A program made the position numbers and the translations under genes. Positions 51,561-59,709 of a stretch of DNA of 64,000 nt are shown here, one piece after another. The notes under the pieces were generated by a model. It was given only the letters and a program-made list of their open reading frames with translations. It did no database searches and was not told the origin of the DNA. Position 1 is the stretch's first letter; each line of letters opens with the position of its first letter. This stretch comes from Spirochaetales bacterium. GTDB taxonomy: Bacteria > Spirochaetota > Spirochaetia > SZUA-6 > JAFGRV01. The stretch lies in contig JAFGQK010000194.1 of NCBI GenBank assembly GCA_016935735.1, positions 1 through 64,000 on the forward strand, in the 5' to 3' direction.

Positions 51561-52637
51561 TTATTGCAGCCCATTCCTTATCGCTGCATTAAACCGGGCT
51601 GCTGTTCCGCCTCCATAGTCCCTCATGTCCGAGTATTGCCACGCACCGGCAGATATGATACCGTAGGAATTCTTCCAGTCCCTTACTTTTGTCTCTGCGG
51701 TACTATACGTATCACCGGTACCATCTGCATGTAATGTCCAGAAAAGCGGGGTGACTTTGAGTCCGCCGAAATAGGTATTCCAGGTTCCCACGTTGTTATA
51801 CCTGCCGCCGTCATAGCATTGAAGGTTCACTGCATCCACAATATCCCCGAGCTGTGATTTCACACTTATCCAGACGGATGTGTTGTTATACGGGCAGAGA
51901 GTCACCTTGTACCCGATATTATCCAGCATTCTCCCGAGTTTTACCATTGCATCCACATCATAGGAATTTTCATCGTTAAAATCGACGGCATCTGCACCAG
52001 TCAGTTCCTTGAGTTTTGCAAAGTTCCTGTACCAGGCGGTCTCGGGACCCGTGCCGTATGTGTTCATATATGTCTTGTAGGTTCCATAGGGTCCGGCCAG
52101 ACAGAACGCAAGACGTTTTATGGAAGTTGACCCGGTTTTCAAGGATCTGATTTTATCCGGCCACCCGGCAGGACCCACGTAATTACCGTCAGTAAAAACC
52201 GGTGTCCCGAAAAAGGTAAAGTTGCCCTCGGAAGTCCCGTCTATGGAAAATATAATACAGGTATCGAATCCGGATCCCTTGAGATCGTTCAGGGTCGTAT
52301 CTGTCGAAGTTTCGGGTGAAAGATAATGCATAACATAAAGCACAGAAACCTCCGGACTCACCGATACTGGCATACACGGCATTTCGTTTATAAGCCCCAC
52401 ATAATATTGGGCAACAAGAAGTGCATCGACAATATCGATTGTATCGTTGCAGTCGACATCAGCAACATTACTGTTAAAATCACTTACCGGAAGCCCGACA
52501 TAATACCGGGCAATAAGAAGTGCATCGACAATGTCGATATTCCCGTCGTTATTCACATCCCCCGGGGACTGGGTGAAGGCAGAGGAAAATATCAGGGTAA
52601 GAACAACAGACAGTAAGAGCATTTTTTTTATGTTCAT
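51561..52637 (-). CDS. Secreted protein with N-terminal dockerin and GH18-like barrel
   Basis: Signal peptide 1-23; type I dockerin at 25-90 (DVNNDGNIDIVD and DVDCNDTIDIVD loops, both followed by ALL(I/V)A(R/Q)YYVGL, with a Cys shortly after). A TIM-barrel domain (about 97-358) follows with 'GADAVDFNDENSYD', which aligns with the GH18 motif DxxDxDxE but with Asn for the second-last Asp while Glu is kept. Strand motifs 'VNLQCYDGG' and 'FWTLHADG' also fit GH18-type barrels. It could be a weak hydrolase or a binding protein. The dockerin is N-terminal here, unlike the C-terminal ones in the mannanase and the protease. Confidence 0.78.
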   Translation of the reverse strand: MNIKKMLLLSVVLTLIFSSAFTQSPGDVNNDGNIDIVDALLIARYYVGLPVSDFNSNVADVDCNDTIDIVDALLVAQYYVGLINEMPCMPVSVSPEVSVLYVMHYLSPETSTDTTLNDLKGSGFDTCIIFSIDGTSEGNFTFFGTPVFTDGNYVGPAGWPDKIRSLKTGSTSIKRLAFCLAGPYGTYKTYMNTYGTGPETAWYRNFAKLKELTGADAVDFNDENSYDVDAMVKLGRMLDNIGYKVTLCPYNNTSVWISVKSQLGDIVDAVNLQCYDGGRYNNVGTWNTYFGGLKVTPLFWTLHADGTGDTYSTAETKVRDWKNSYGIISAGAWQYSDMRDYGGGTAARFNAAIRNGLQ

Positions 52638-52696
52638 GGCTTTCCCTTTTTATTGTAAAATAAATAACCCAATCAGGATATCATAGTTATCCCGTA

Positions 52697-52725
52697 TTGT
52701 CAATATGATAAATCTGATGTAAAAT
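52697..52725 (+). promoter_or_regulatory. Predicted promoter of the cupin gene
   Basis: TTGTCA (52697-52702), 17-nt spacer, TAAAAT (52720-52725); leader of about 24 nt with AAGGAGGAG before the ATG. Confidence 0.6.
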
Positions 52726-52755
52726 ATAGACACTTTATTTTCAAGGAGGAGATAT

Positions 52756-53259
52756 ATGCCGGAGATATTTAATTGCAAATCAATGACTTTTAAACTCAAG
52801 GAATCACCAATCGTTGATTTTGCATGGCATACCAGTCCGCGGCTGGCAGAAATCGTCCAATCAAAACATTTATACTTTGACATCCGGTCTCTTGATCCTG
52901 ACAGGTTTTCATATCCGTATCATTTCCACCGGAATGCAGAAGAATTATTCGTTATTTTATCCGGCATGGTGATGCTCCGGACACCTGACGGATTTCATCA
53001 ATTGAAAGAAGGCGATATTGTTTTTATGGAAACAGGCCCCACAGGTGCCCATCAACTCTACAATCATACGAATTCACCCTGTCAGTATCTCGATATCCGT
53101 ACAGCCACCAGTCTGGATGTGTGTGAATATCCGGATTCAGGGAAAATAAATATTCTCCCGTATCTGGAAATATATCAGAAAAAAAGCCGTGTCGATTATT
53201 TTCTGGCAGAAGATAAGGTAAGAGAGAAATGGCCGGCAGAAATCATTAAAAAGAAATAA
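52756..53259 (+). CDS. Cupin-domain protein
   Basis: Single cupin barrel with motif 1-like 'YPYHFHRNAEELFVILSGMVML' (His, His, Glu metal ligands, residues about 56-75) and motif 2-like 'FMETGPTGAHQLYNHT' (His near 101). Such proteins are isomerases, dioxygenases or sugar-binding regulators; nothing more specific can be said. Cytoplasmic, 167 aa, with a strong ribosome site (AAGGAGGAG). Single gene between two promoters. Confidence 0.85.
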   Translation: MPEIFNCKSMTFKLKESPIVDFAWHTSPRLAEIVQSKHLYFDIRSLDPDRFSYPYHFHRNAEELFVILSGMVMLRTPDGFHQLKEGDIVFMETGPTGAHQLYNHTNSPCQYLDIRTATSLDVCEYPDSGKINILPYLEIYQKKSRVDYFLAEDKVREKWPAEIIKKK

Positions 53260-53476
53260 CATATTCCATAAATTCAAACTCTTTATTGTTTATTATATCT
53301 CATTAAGATAAGAAATTTTAACGTAGTACTGCAATTATTGTTTATTTTTTTATTTTTTAGTAAATAAAAAGTTGATTTATTTATCCATGTGATATATTCT
53401 TAAAGAATATAGATGAATTTACCATTATACTACGGATGATGATTATTCATTATAATTTTATCCAGGGAGGATAATT

Positions 53477-54274
53477 ATGATTCAAAAACTTAAAAGCGGA
53501 AAATCGATTAACCTTGGATGCCGGTTTGACCGGTTTGACCAGCGGGATTATATATTTATGAAAGCAGGTCAGCCCAAAACTTTGCCGGCCAGGGTGGATA
53601 ATAGCGGAAAAGTCGCCCGTATTATGAACCAGAATCCTGAAGGGGGCTGTACCGGTCATGCTGTCTGTGCCATGGCAGAGTACCTCTATTGGCAAAAAAC
53701 AGGGACAAATATCGATCTAAGCCAGAGATGGGCATACCGGAAAGCCAGGGAAATCGATGAATGGCCTGGTGAAAATTATCATGGGTCGTCTGTCCGGGCT
53801 GCAATAAAAGCCTGGGCAGATTATGGTATATGCGAAGAGAGTTTCTGGGGATGGAAGCCATATGAGATACAGCCGGAAAATCCGGATTTCAATCTTGTGG
53901 AATGGGAAGGTGAACCCCGGGAAGGAGCGGCTGAAAATGCATTACAATATCCGGTATCGAGTTATTTTCGATGCATGAATCACTTTGATATTAAGCGTGC
54001 GATTCATGAGTATGATGTTGTTACGGTGGGTGCGATGGCGCACTCCGGCTGGGATATCTGGGGGAATGACAAAATCAAATATGATGATACGATTTATGAG
54101 CTGGGAGGACATGCATTTATTATTGTCGGGTATTCAGAGACGGAAAAGGAATACATTATAGCAAACTCGTGGGGTGAAGAATGGGGAAACAAAGGCATAG
54201 CAAAATACAGTTATGATGATGCCTATGAGAATATTCACGATGCATGGGTCGTCATGGTCCCTGATAAGGAATAA
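53477..54274 (+). CDS. Papain-like (C1) cysteine protease, no signal peptide
   Basis: The catalytic set of peptidase family C1 is present: oxyanion Gln52 and nucleophile Cys58 (NQNPEGGCTGHAVC), His near 211 (GGHAFIIVGYSE) and Asn (IIANSWGEEWG). The usual CGSCWA is replaced by CTGHAVCA. No propeptide or signal peptide is visible, so it should be made as an active cytoplasmic enzyme, or be exported by a signal-independent route. 265 aa; GGAGG 5 nt before the ATG. The 217-nt gap upstream is A+T rich with only weak promoter matches. Confidence 0.88.
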   Translation: MIQKLKSGKSINLGCRFDRFDQRDYIFMKAGQPKTLPARVDNSGKVARIMNQNPEGGCTGHAVCAMAEYLYWQKTGTNIDLSQRWAYRKAREIDEWPGENYHGSSVRAAIKAWADYGICEESFWGWKPYEIQPENPDFNLVEWEGEPREGAAENALQYPVSSYFRCMNHFDIKRAIHEYDVVTVGAMAHSGWDIWGNDKIKYDDTIYELGGHAFIIVGYSETEKEYIIANSWGEEWGNKGIAKYSYDDAYENIHDAWVVMVPDKE

Positions 54275-54365
54275 GGTATACCTTTCATTCCTTCATTCCT
54301 TGTACGATATTGACAATATATCCGATTCCCCGTATTGTAAAGTACCTTATAAATTACTATCGGGC

Positions 54366-54405
54366 CTCAACATAGTTGAATCCCAATTGTAGTTTTAATA
54401 AGGTG
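54366..54405 (+). repeat. Dispersed repeat, copy 2
   Basis: CTCAACATAGTTGAATCC ... AATAAGGTG; see copy 1 at 46063-46101. It lies 30 nt before the next gene. Confidence 0.5.
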
Positions 54406-54435
54406 GAGTGTTTATTTCTTTTATTGGAGTAGAAA

Positions 54436-54912
54436 ATGGATACGCTTTCGGGAATTTTTGAAAGTTGTTATAATGATATCATCGTACATAATCTGCCCAA
54501 AGCCATGGAGTCCTTTTGCAATGCATTAAAAGAACACCCGAAACACAGACCTTTTCTGCATGGTATTATTATTACGTATATATTACTCGGGGAATTAGCG
54601 GACCTGCAATCTTTTCTTGAGGCGGAAAAAGCTGTTTCCCCCCATCGTTCATTTATTGAATCGATTCTCATTTTTCTTATTGATAACAAACTCATAACCC
54701 GGGAACCCGGGAATGTGTTTTATAATGTTGCCTTATTTGTAAGAGAACACATTTCTGCTACAGAAGCAAGAATCTACTTTCGAACCGGCCAGGTGACAGA
54801 ACCATCGGATCAACGGTATCTGATTGCGATGGCGGAATATTATATGATTGAAGGACATTATGAAAAAGGACTCCGGCTTTATTCACAGGCAGCACGGCTG
54901 GCAGGAGAGTAA
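54436..54912 (+). CDS. Small TPR-like helical protein
   Basis: 158 residues, all-helical, with degenerate TPR units ('NLPKAMESFCNALKEHPKHRPFLHGI', 'RYLIAMAEYYMIEGHYEKGLRLYSQAARLAG'). No signal peptide or catalytic motif. GGAG lies 7 nt before the ATG. Protein-protein interaction is expected; the partner is unknown, though the papain-like protease gene is just upstream on the same strand. Confidence 0.65.
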   Translation: MDTLSGIFESCYNDIIVHNLPKAMESFCNALKEHPKHRPFLHGIIITYILLGELADLQSFLEAEKAVSPHRSFIESILIFLIDNKLITREPGNVFYNVALFVREHISATEARIYFRTGQVTEPSDQRYLIAMAEYYMIEGHYEKGLRLYSQAARLAGE

Positions 54913-54985
54913 AGGTGAAAAATTGGAAATCAGGTATCATCCAGCCAGAAATCATCTCCTCTCTGACTTTCCGGGGCAGCATGAT

Positions 54986-55162
54986 CTACTGGTGACTCTT
55001 GATAATTTCCTGGGGTGTAGCATCCATATGTGTATCTAAGATAAAAACATTATCATCATCTTGAACAAAAGTAATAGTGACATCACCAGGACCATTGTAA
55101 GTAAACTCTGTTATTTTATTGTCCAGGAATTTCGATTTTCCACAACAAAGAGATGAAACCAA
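54986..55162 (-). pseudogene. Small ORF or gene remnant
   Basis: A minus-strand frame encodes, from a TTG, 'GKSKFLDNKITEFTYNGPGD', then 'VTITFVQDDDNVFILDTHMD' and 'ATPQEIIKSHQ', with good protein-like composition. There is no ATG and no ribosome site, and an in-frame stop lies just upstream at 55181. It is either the tail of a decayed gene or an unusual small gene. It fills most of the 388-nt gap 54913-55300. Confidence 0.4.
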
Positions 55163-55257
55163 ATTTAGATTAAGGTCAAATTATTTCTTAATTTTGACTC
55201 TTCCCTTTATTTAACCATCTGTTCCTTAAAAGCATAACGACATAACGATAATACCGG

Positions 55258-55286
55258 TTGACATTTCTCCTCTTTTCATCAATACT
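55258..55286 (+). promoter_or_regulatory. Promoter of the DUF4321-maf genes
   Basis: TTGACA (55258-55263), 17-nt spacer, AATACT (55281-55286). The start site should be near 55293, about 8 nt before the ATG, and no ribosome site is present. Confidence 0.55.
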
Positions 55287-55300
55287 CTTTAAAATTATAT

Positions 55301-55549
55301 ATGAAACTGAATAAAAAGAATATTTCGCTCTTTATTATTTTTCTCTTTTTGGGTAGTATTATAGGGAGTTTATTCTGGGAAGTTTTCGAAAGAATCATTC
55401 ATCTTATTCCGGGATGTTCTGGATTTACACTCACTATGGATAATCCACTTATACTCCTGGATATGTATGTTCTATTAGTTGGATTAAGAGCTAATCCTGG
55501 TACACTCATTGGACTTTCGGGCGGGATTATTCTCTTTTTCAGGATATAA
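55301..55549 (+). CDS. DUF4321 small membrane protein
   Basis: 82 residues with two hydrophobic stretches (about 9-30 and 62-82) and the DUF4321-like pattern 'GSIIGSLFWEVF' and 'LGLxxN..ti.Gl..Gi'. Such proteins often precede maf, as here (2 nt apart). Function unknown. The very short predicted leader means translation would not use a ribosome-binding site. Confidence 0.75.
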   Translation: MKLNKKNISLFIIFLFLGSIIGSLFWEVFERIIHLIPGCSGFTLTMDNPLILLDMYVLLVGLRANPGTLIGLSGGIILFFRI

Positions 55550-55551
55550 TA

Positions 55552-56148
55552 ATGGAAGAAATCATCCTGGCATCAGCATCATCACGGCGTAAACAAATTT
55601 TTATGCAGATGCATCTTCCATTCAGGGTTGTTATTCCTGTCTGTAATGAACAGGAAATTCAAAAAAAAGATGTGGAAAACCGGGTGATGAATCTGGCTTA
55701 TATGAAGGGGATGAGTGTCTGCTCCCTGCTAAAGAATCCCGGGCAGGCATGGGTCTCGGGATTTGATACAATGATTGAGGTTGATGGGAAGGTTATCGGA
55801 AAGGCCGGAACAGAAAAGGAAGCAGTGGAGATGCTCTGTATGCTTTCCGGCAGGGTTCACAGGGTGTATACGGGAGTTGCCCTGGTTTCTGACTCAGGGA
55901 AATGGGATATACGGGTAGCAATGAGTGAAGTAAAATTAACCCATATGCTAAAAAAGGAGATCGATTTCTATATCTCTACAGGGGAATGGAAAGGGGTGGC
56001 AGGGAGTTACAGGATACAGGAATGTGGGGCTTTTTTTATTGAATGGATAAAAGGTTCTTATAGTAATATCGTGGGCTTGCCTATCTCTCTTTTTTATGGC
56101 ATGCTAAAAGATAATAATTATTCCTTCTCGTTGAGACAGGGTAATTAA
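55552..56148 (+). CDS. maf: Maf-family nucleotide pyrophosphatase
   Basis: Hydrolyses non-canonical or modified nucleoside triphosphates to monophosphates (house-cleaning) and is linked to septum formation in some bacteria. Maf motifs: N-terminal LASASSRRKQIF, SGFDTMIEVDGKVIGKA with catalytic Asp, and 'GEWKGVAGSYRIQECGAFFIEWIKGSYSNIVGLPI'. 198 aa, typical. Directly follows the DUF4321 gene. Confidence 0.93.
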   Translation: MEEIILASASSRRKQIFMQMHLPFRVVIPVCNEQEIQKKDVENRVMNLAYMKGMSVCSLLKNPGQAWVSGFDTMIEVDGKVIGKAGTEKEAVEMLCMLSGRVHRVYTGVALVSDSGKWDIRVAMSEVKLTHMLKKEIDFYISTGEWKGVAGSYRIQECGAFFIEWIKGSYSNIVGLPISLFYGMLKDNNYSFSLRQGN

Positions 56149-56151
56149 ATC

Positions 56152-56185
56152 TTCCCGGCATTATTTTTTACAAATTTTCCGGGAA
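56152..56185 (+). other. Hairpin between maf and rpsB
   Basis: TTCCCGG (56152-56158) pairs with CCGGGAA (56179-56185), loop 20 nt. It lies in the leader of rpsB and could be a maf terminator or part of an S2 autoregulatory leader. Confidence 0.4.
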
Positions 56186-56232
56186 ATACAAGGATTCGAA
56201 AGAATTCCTGAAATTATTCAAGGAGGACAACT

Positions 56233-57243
56233 TTGGCTGTTGTTACAATGAAAAATCTTTTAGAATCAGGGGTCCATTTTGGTCATCAGACAAAAAGATG
56301 GGACCCAAGAATGAAAAAGTATATCTTTGCCGAACGGAATGGTATACACATTATTGATCTCCAGAAAACAATCGCTGCGATCAAAGAAGCTTACGATGTA
56401 GTAAGGCAGAAGGTTGTTGCAGGAAAATCGGTGCTTTTTGTCGGTACAAAGAAACAGGCCCAGCAGGCAGTGGAACGGGAAGCAAAAAGATGTGGAATGT
56501 TCTTTGTGAACAACAGGTGGCTTGGAGGGATGCTTACTAATTATTCGACAATAAAAAAATCACTCTTAAGGCTTAAGAAGATCGAGAAAATGGAGATTGA
56601 TGGTACGTTTGATAATCTGACAAAAAAGGAAATTTCAAGACTCCAGAAGGAAAAACAGCGTCTTGAAAAAAATCTGTCAGGGATCAAGGAAATGAAGGAT
56701 ATTCCTGGTGTTGTTTTTATTATAGACACACGAAAGGAAGTGATTGCTATTGCAGAAGCAAGACGTCTGAATATCCCGATTATTGCAGTTGTGGATACAA
56801 ATTGTAATCCGGAAGGCATTGATTACCCGATCCCGGGAAATGATGATGCAATCCGGGCTATTACTCTTTTTACCCAGATTATAGCAAACGCTGTAATCGA
56901 GGCAGAGAATGAGGTTGGTCTTGAGGTTATTGAAACACTCCAGGAAGAAAAGGTTGATGAGGAAGAGTTTGCATCAATCATCGAAAAGGAAGAAATCCCG
57001 GATAAAGATGCAAATGAATCAGAGGAAATTGAAAAAATATCGATGGCTGAAAGACTTGGTGAGGTCCCGGGTGACGAAGATGCGGTAACTTTTACCGATA
57101 AAGATTATTCTGATTACACAGGGGAAGAAATTCTAAACAAAGAAAAACAACAGGAACCCATTGAGGATCAGGAAAATCAGGAGACCGGAATAAATAAAAT
57201 CGATAAAAATGAAATCGATGATGATAAATTATATGAAGAATAG
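56233..57243 (+). CDS. rpsB: 30S ribosomal protein S2 with acidic C-terminal extension
   Basis: Typical S2 body (1-235: '[35 protein letters not shown]', '[12 protein letters not shown]', '[15 protein letters not shown]', '[25 protein letters not shown]') plus about 95 extra residues that are very rich in Glu and Asp. S2 is usually about 230-260 aa, so this is a long form. TTG start with AAGGAGG 6 nt upstream. First gene of rpsB-tsf. Confidence 0.97.
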   Translation: MAVVTMKNLLESGVHFGHQTKRWDPRMKKYIFAERNGIHIIDLQKTIAAIKEAYDVVRQKVVAGKSVLFVGTKKQAQQAVEREAKRCGMFFVNNRWLGGMLTNYSTIKKSLLRLKKIEKMEIDGTFDNLTKKEISRLQKEKQRLEKNLSGIKEMKDIPGVVFIIDTRKEVIAIAEARRLNIPIIAVVDTNCNPEGIDYPIPGNDDAIRAITLFTQIIANAVIEAENEVGLEVIETLQEEKVDEEEFASIIEKEEIPDKDANESEEIEKISMAERLGEVPGDEDAVTFTDKDYSDYTGEEILNKEKQQEPIEDQENQETGINKIDKNEIDDDKLYEE

Positions 57244-57254
57244 GAGTGGAAAGA

Positions 57255-58091
57255 GTGGAAATTAAAGCATCTATGGTAAAGGAACTCAGGGAAATAACCG
57301 GTGCAGGAATGATGGAATGTAAAAAGGCGCTGGTCCAGGCAGATGGGGATTTTGCAAAAGCAGAAAAAATCCTTAAAGAACTCGGACTTGCAGCAGCAAA
57401 GAAACGGGATGGCAGGGCGACAAATGAGGGCAGAATCTTTTCCAGACTTGACGGAAACAGGGGTATCCTTCTTGAACTCTCTTGCGAAACGGATTTCGTG
57501 GCAAAAAACAAGGATTTTATTGCACTTGGTGAAAAATGTCTTGATATAATTATTGAAAAAAATCTGACCGAAATAACAGAAGACCTTAATCTCTGTGTAA
57601 AAGATACCATTGCCAGAATAAAAGAGAACATCATCCTTAAACGGTTTAAAGTGATAGAGGCAAAGGATGATGAATTCCTTGTTGATTATATCCATGAAAG
57701 TAAAATCGGTGTTATCATAAAGTTTTCATCAGGGGGAAATCCGGCACTCAAGAACAATGAAAAGGTAAAAACAACTACCTTTGATCTTGCCCTGCATGCA
57801 GCGGCATTTGCACCGCTCTACCTGGACAGGGATAAGATTAATCCTGAGTATCTGAAGGAACAGGAAGAAATTTTTAAGAAGCAAGCGGGAAAACTCGATA
57901 AACCGGAAAAGGTTATTCAGGGAATAGTAAAAGGTAAATTAAACAATCATATTGCAGAAATTTGTTTTGTTGAACAGGGATTCGTGAGGGATGATAAACT
58001 GAAAGTCTCTACCGTGCTTAAAAATCTTGGCAAAGAAGCAGGCGGAACAATAAGCATTACGGATTTCCTCTACTTCAAACTTGGCACATAA
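57255..58091 (+). CDS. tsf: Elongation factor Ts
   Basis: Nucleotide-exchange factor for EF-Tu. UBA-like N-terminus with 'MVKELREITGAGMMECKKALVQADGDFAKAEKILKELG' and the core 'LELSCETDFVAKNKDF' (TDFV motif touching EF-Tu), then 'HAAAFAPLYLDRD'. About 278 aa. I prefer the GTG at 57255, 8 nt after the GGAG box (57243-57246); the GTG at 57246 overlaps that box. Starts 11 nt after rpsB. Confidence 0.97.
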   Translation: MEIKASMVKELREITGAGMMECKKALVQADGDFAKAEKILKELGLAAAKKRDGRATNEGRIFSRLDGNRGILLELSCETDFVAKNKDFIALGEKCLDIIIEKNLTEITEDLNLCVKDTIARIKENIILKRFKVIEAKDDEFLVDYIHESKIGVIIKFSSGGNPALKNNEKVKTTTFDLALHAAAFAPLYLDRDKINPEYLKEQEEIFKKQAGKLDKPEKVIQGIVKGKLNNHIAEICFVEQGFVRDDKLKVSTVLKNLGKEAGGTISITDFLYFKLGT

Positions 58092-58124
58092 TTATTATTG
58101 ATTTTTGTATGAGATATTAAAACA

Positions 58125-58154
58125 GGTCCCTTTCATCGATTGATCAAAGGGACC
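58125..58154 (+). terminator. Probable terminator of rpsB-tsf
   Basis: GGTCCCTTT (58125-58133) and AAAGGGACC (58146-58154), 9 bp perfect, loop 12 nt. The T-rich stretch follows about 15 nt later, so termination may be partial. The rest of the 302-nt gap before frr holds a promoter. Confidence 0.55.
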
Positions 58155-58331
58155 ATTGAATAACAAATCAATTTTTTATATGCTTTTGTTATTAAAGAGC
58201 ATAAAATGAGTATAGACGATTAATGTACTTAAAAAAGAATAATGAAATAGTATACAGCTATTGCCTCTTTTCTGGTAATGATTATCTACCATGTTGTGAA
58301 AAAAAACATGCATACAATTACCGTATATGTA

Positions 58332-58361
58332 GTGACAAATCAGAAGAAGTGTTACTATAAT
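58332..58361 (+). promoter_or_regulatory. Promoter of the frr-uppS-cdsA-dxr-rseP operon
   Basis: GTGACA (58332-58337), 18-nt spacer, TATAAT (58356-58361); leader of about 26 nt with GGAGG before the frr ATG. Confidence 0.6.
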
Positions 58362-58393
58362 ATATGATAACCTTAAATAAGGAGGATTATCGG

Positions 58394-58948
58394 ATGGAAC
58401 AAGTAAAGAAAGTTACAGAAGGGAAAATGAAAAAGACTGTCCAGGCCCTGGTAGAGGAATTCAATACAATAAGAACCGGCCGGGCTTCTGCCGCTCTTTT
58501 CGAGAAAATTCAGGTGGAATATTATGGTCAAAAAGTACCTATAAACCAGGTGGCGACCATTTCTGTACCGGAAGCCAGACTTGTTGTCATTCAACCATGG
58601 GACAGGTCTGTGCTGGCAGAAATCGAAAAAGCCATTTTTAAATCCGAACTCTCTGTAAATCCGAATAATGACGGCAAAGTAATACGAATCAATATACCGC
58701 CTCTTACAGAAGAACGTAGAAAAGAACTGGTAAAATTAACAAAAAACATGGCTGAACAATCAAGAATTGCTATACGAAATGTACGGCGGGAAGCAAATGA
58801 AGAGCTAAAAAAGATGCAGAAATCCTCCGGTCTGAGTGAGGACGCTTCAAAAAGAGGAATAGATGAAATCCAAAAACTTACAGATAAATATATAAATGAT
58901 GTAAACGACCTCCTGGAAAAAAAGGAAAAAGAAATCATGGAGGTATAA
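58394..58948 (+). CDS. frr: Ribosome recycling factor
   Basis: Splits post-termination ribosomes together with EF-G. Three-helix bundle with 'FNTIRTGRASAALFEKIQVEYYG', 'QPWDRSVLAEIEKAI', 'PPLTEERRKELVKLTKNMAEQSRIAIRNVRREANEELKK'. The ATG at 58394 has GGAGG 8 nt upstream; the ATG at 58364 lies before that box and is not used. 184 aa. The usual neighbour pyrH is absent, as I recall for other spirochaetes. Confidence 0.96.
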   Translation: MEQVKKVTEGKMKKTVQALVEEFNTIRTGRASAALFEKIQVEYYGQKVPINQVATISVPEARLVVIQPWDRSVLAEIEKAIFKSELSVNPNNDGKVIRINIPPLTEERRKELVKLTKNMAEQSRIAIRNVRREANEELKKMQKSSGLSEDASKRGIDEIQKLTDKYINDVNDLLEKKEKEIMEV

Positions 58949-58989
58949 ATGCCCTGTTCCTTTCACGTGCAAGAATGGAATAAAAGAGA

Positions 58990-59709
58990 ATGATCGATAA
59001 AAACAGGCTGCCTGCCCATATTGGAATCATTATGGACGGAAACGGGAGATGGGCACAGCAACAGAAGAAGCCCAGAACCTTTGGACATAATGAAGGAGTA
59101 AAAACCGCAAAACGAATAGTAAGGGCTGCATCTGAACTTGGCATAGAATATCTTACCCTTTATGTCTTTTCAACGGAAAATTGGAAAAGAACAAAACGGG
59201 AGGTATCCTTTCTTATGGGACTCATACAAAATCATCTCCGGAATGAGCTCGATTTTTACAGGAAATACAGGATACGGGTGATATACAGCGGCGATAATGC
59301 CGGGCTTCCTCCACATATTATCAAAGAACTCCATGGGGTACAGGAAGATACTGCTCATTTTACCGAACTGACAGTAAACCTTGCTATCAATTATGGCGGA
59401 AAAAATGAAATCGTAAGAGCGGTAAATAAATGGCTTTATAAGGTGAATAATGAAAAGAAAAAAACGGGAAATGGGCAAATTACGCAGGAAGATATTCAAA
59501 TGTGCCTTGATCATCCGGAAATACCCCCCATCGATCTGGTGATAAGAACTGCGGGAGAAAAACGGTTAAGTAATTTTTTTATCTGGGAATGTGCTTATGC
59601 AGAATTTTACTTTAGCCCCAAATTATGGCCGGATTGGGAAAAAGAAGACCTTTTCAATGCAATTATGGATTATCAAAAAAGAGAAAGACGTTTTGGAGCG
59701 GTACTATGA
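58990..59709 (+). CDS. uppS: Undecaprenyl diphosphate synthase
   Basis: cis-Prenyltransferase that makes the C55 lipid carrier for peptidoglycan and surface polymers. Motifs: IGIIMDGNGRWAQ with the catalytic Asp, 'GHNEGVKTAKRIVRAASELGIEYLTLYVFSTENWKR', and the C-terminal 'DLVIRTAGEKRLSNFFIWECAYAEFYF'. 239 aa. A weak ribosome site (AAAGAGA) precedes the ATG. Overlaps cdsA by 4 nt. Confidence 0.96.
   Translation: MIDKNRLPAHIGIIMDGNGRWAQQQKKPRTFGHNEGVKTAKRIVRAASELGIEYLTLYVFSTENWKRTKREVSFLMGLIQNHLRNELDFYRKYRIRVIYSGDNAGLPPHIIKELHGVQEDTAHFTELTVNLAINYGGKNEIVRAVNKWLYKVNNEKKKTGNGQITQEDIQMCLDHPEIPPIDLVIRTAGEKRLSNFFIWECAYAEFYFSPKLWPDWEKEDLFNAIMDYQKRERRFGAVL

Noticed and set aside
58373-58938. Serine/phenylalanine-rich ORFs opposite frr
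   Set aside because: Antisense shadows of a core gene with normal codon use on the plus strand.
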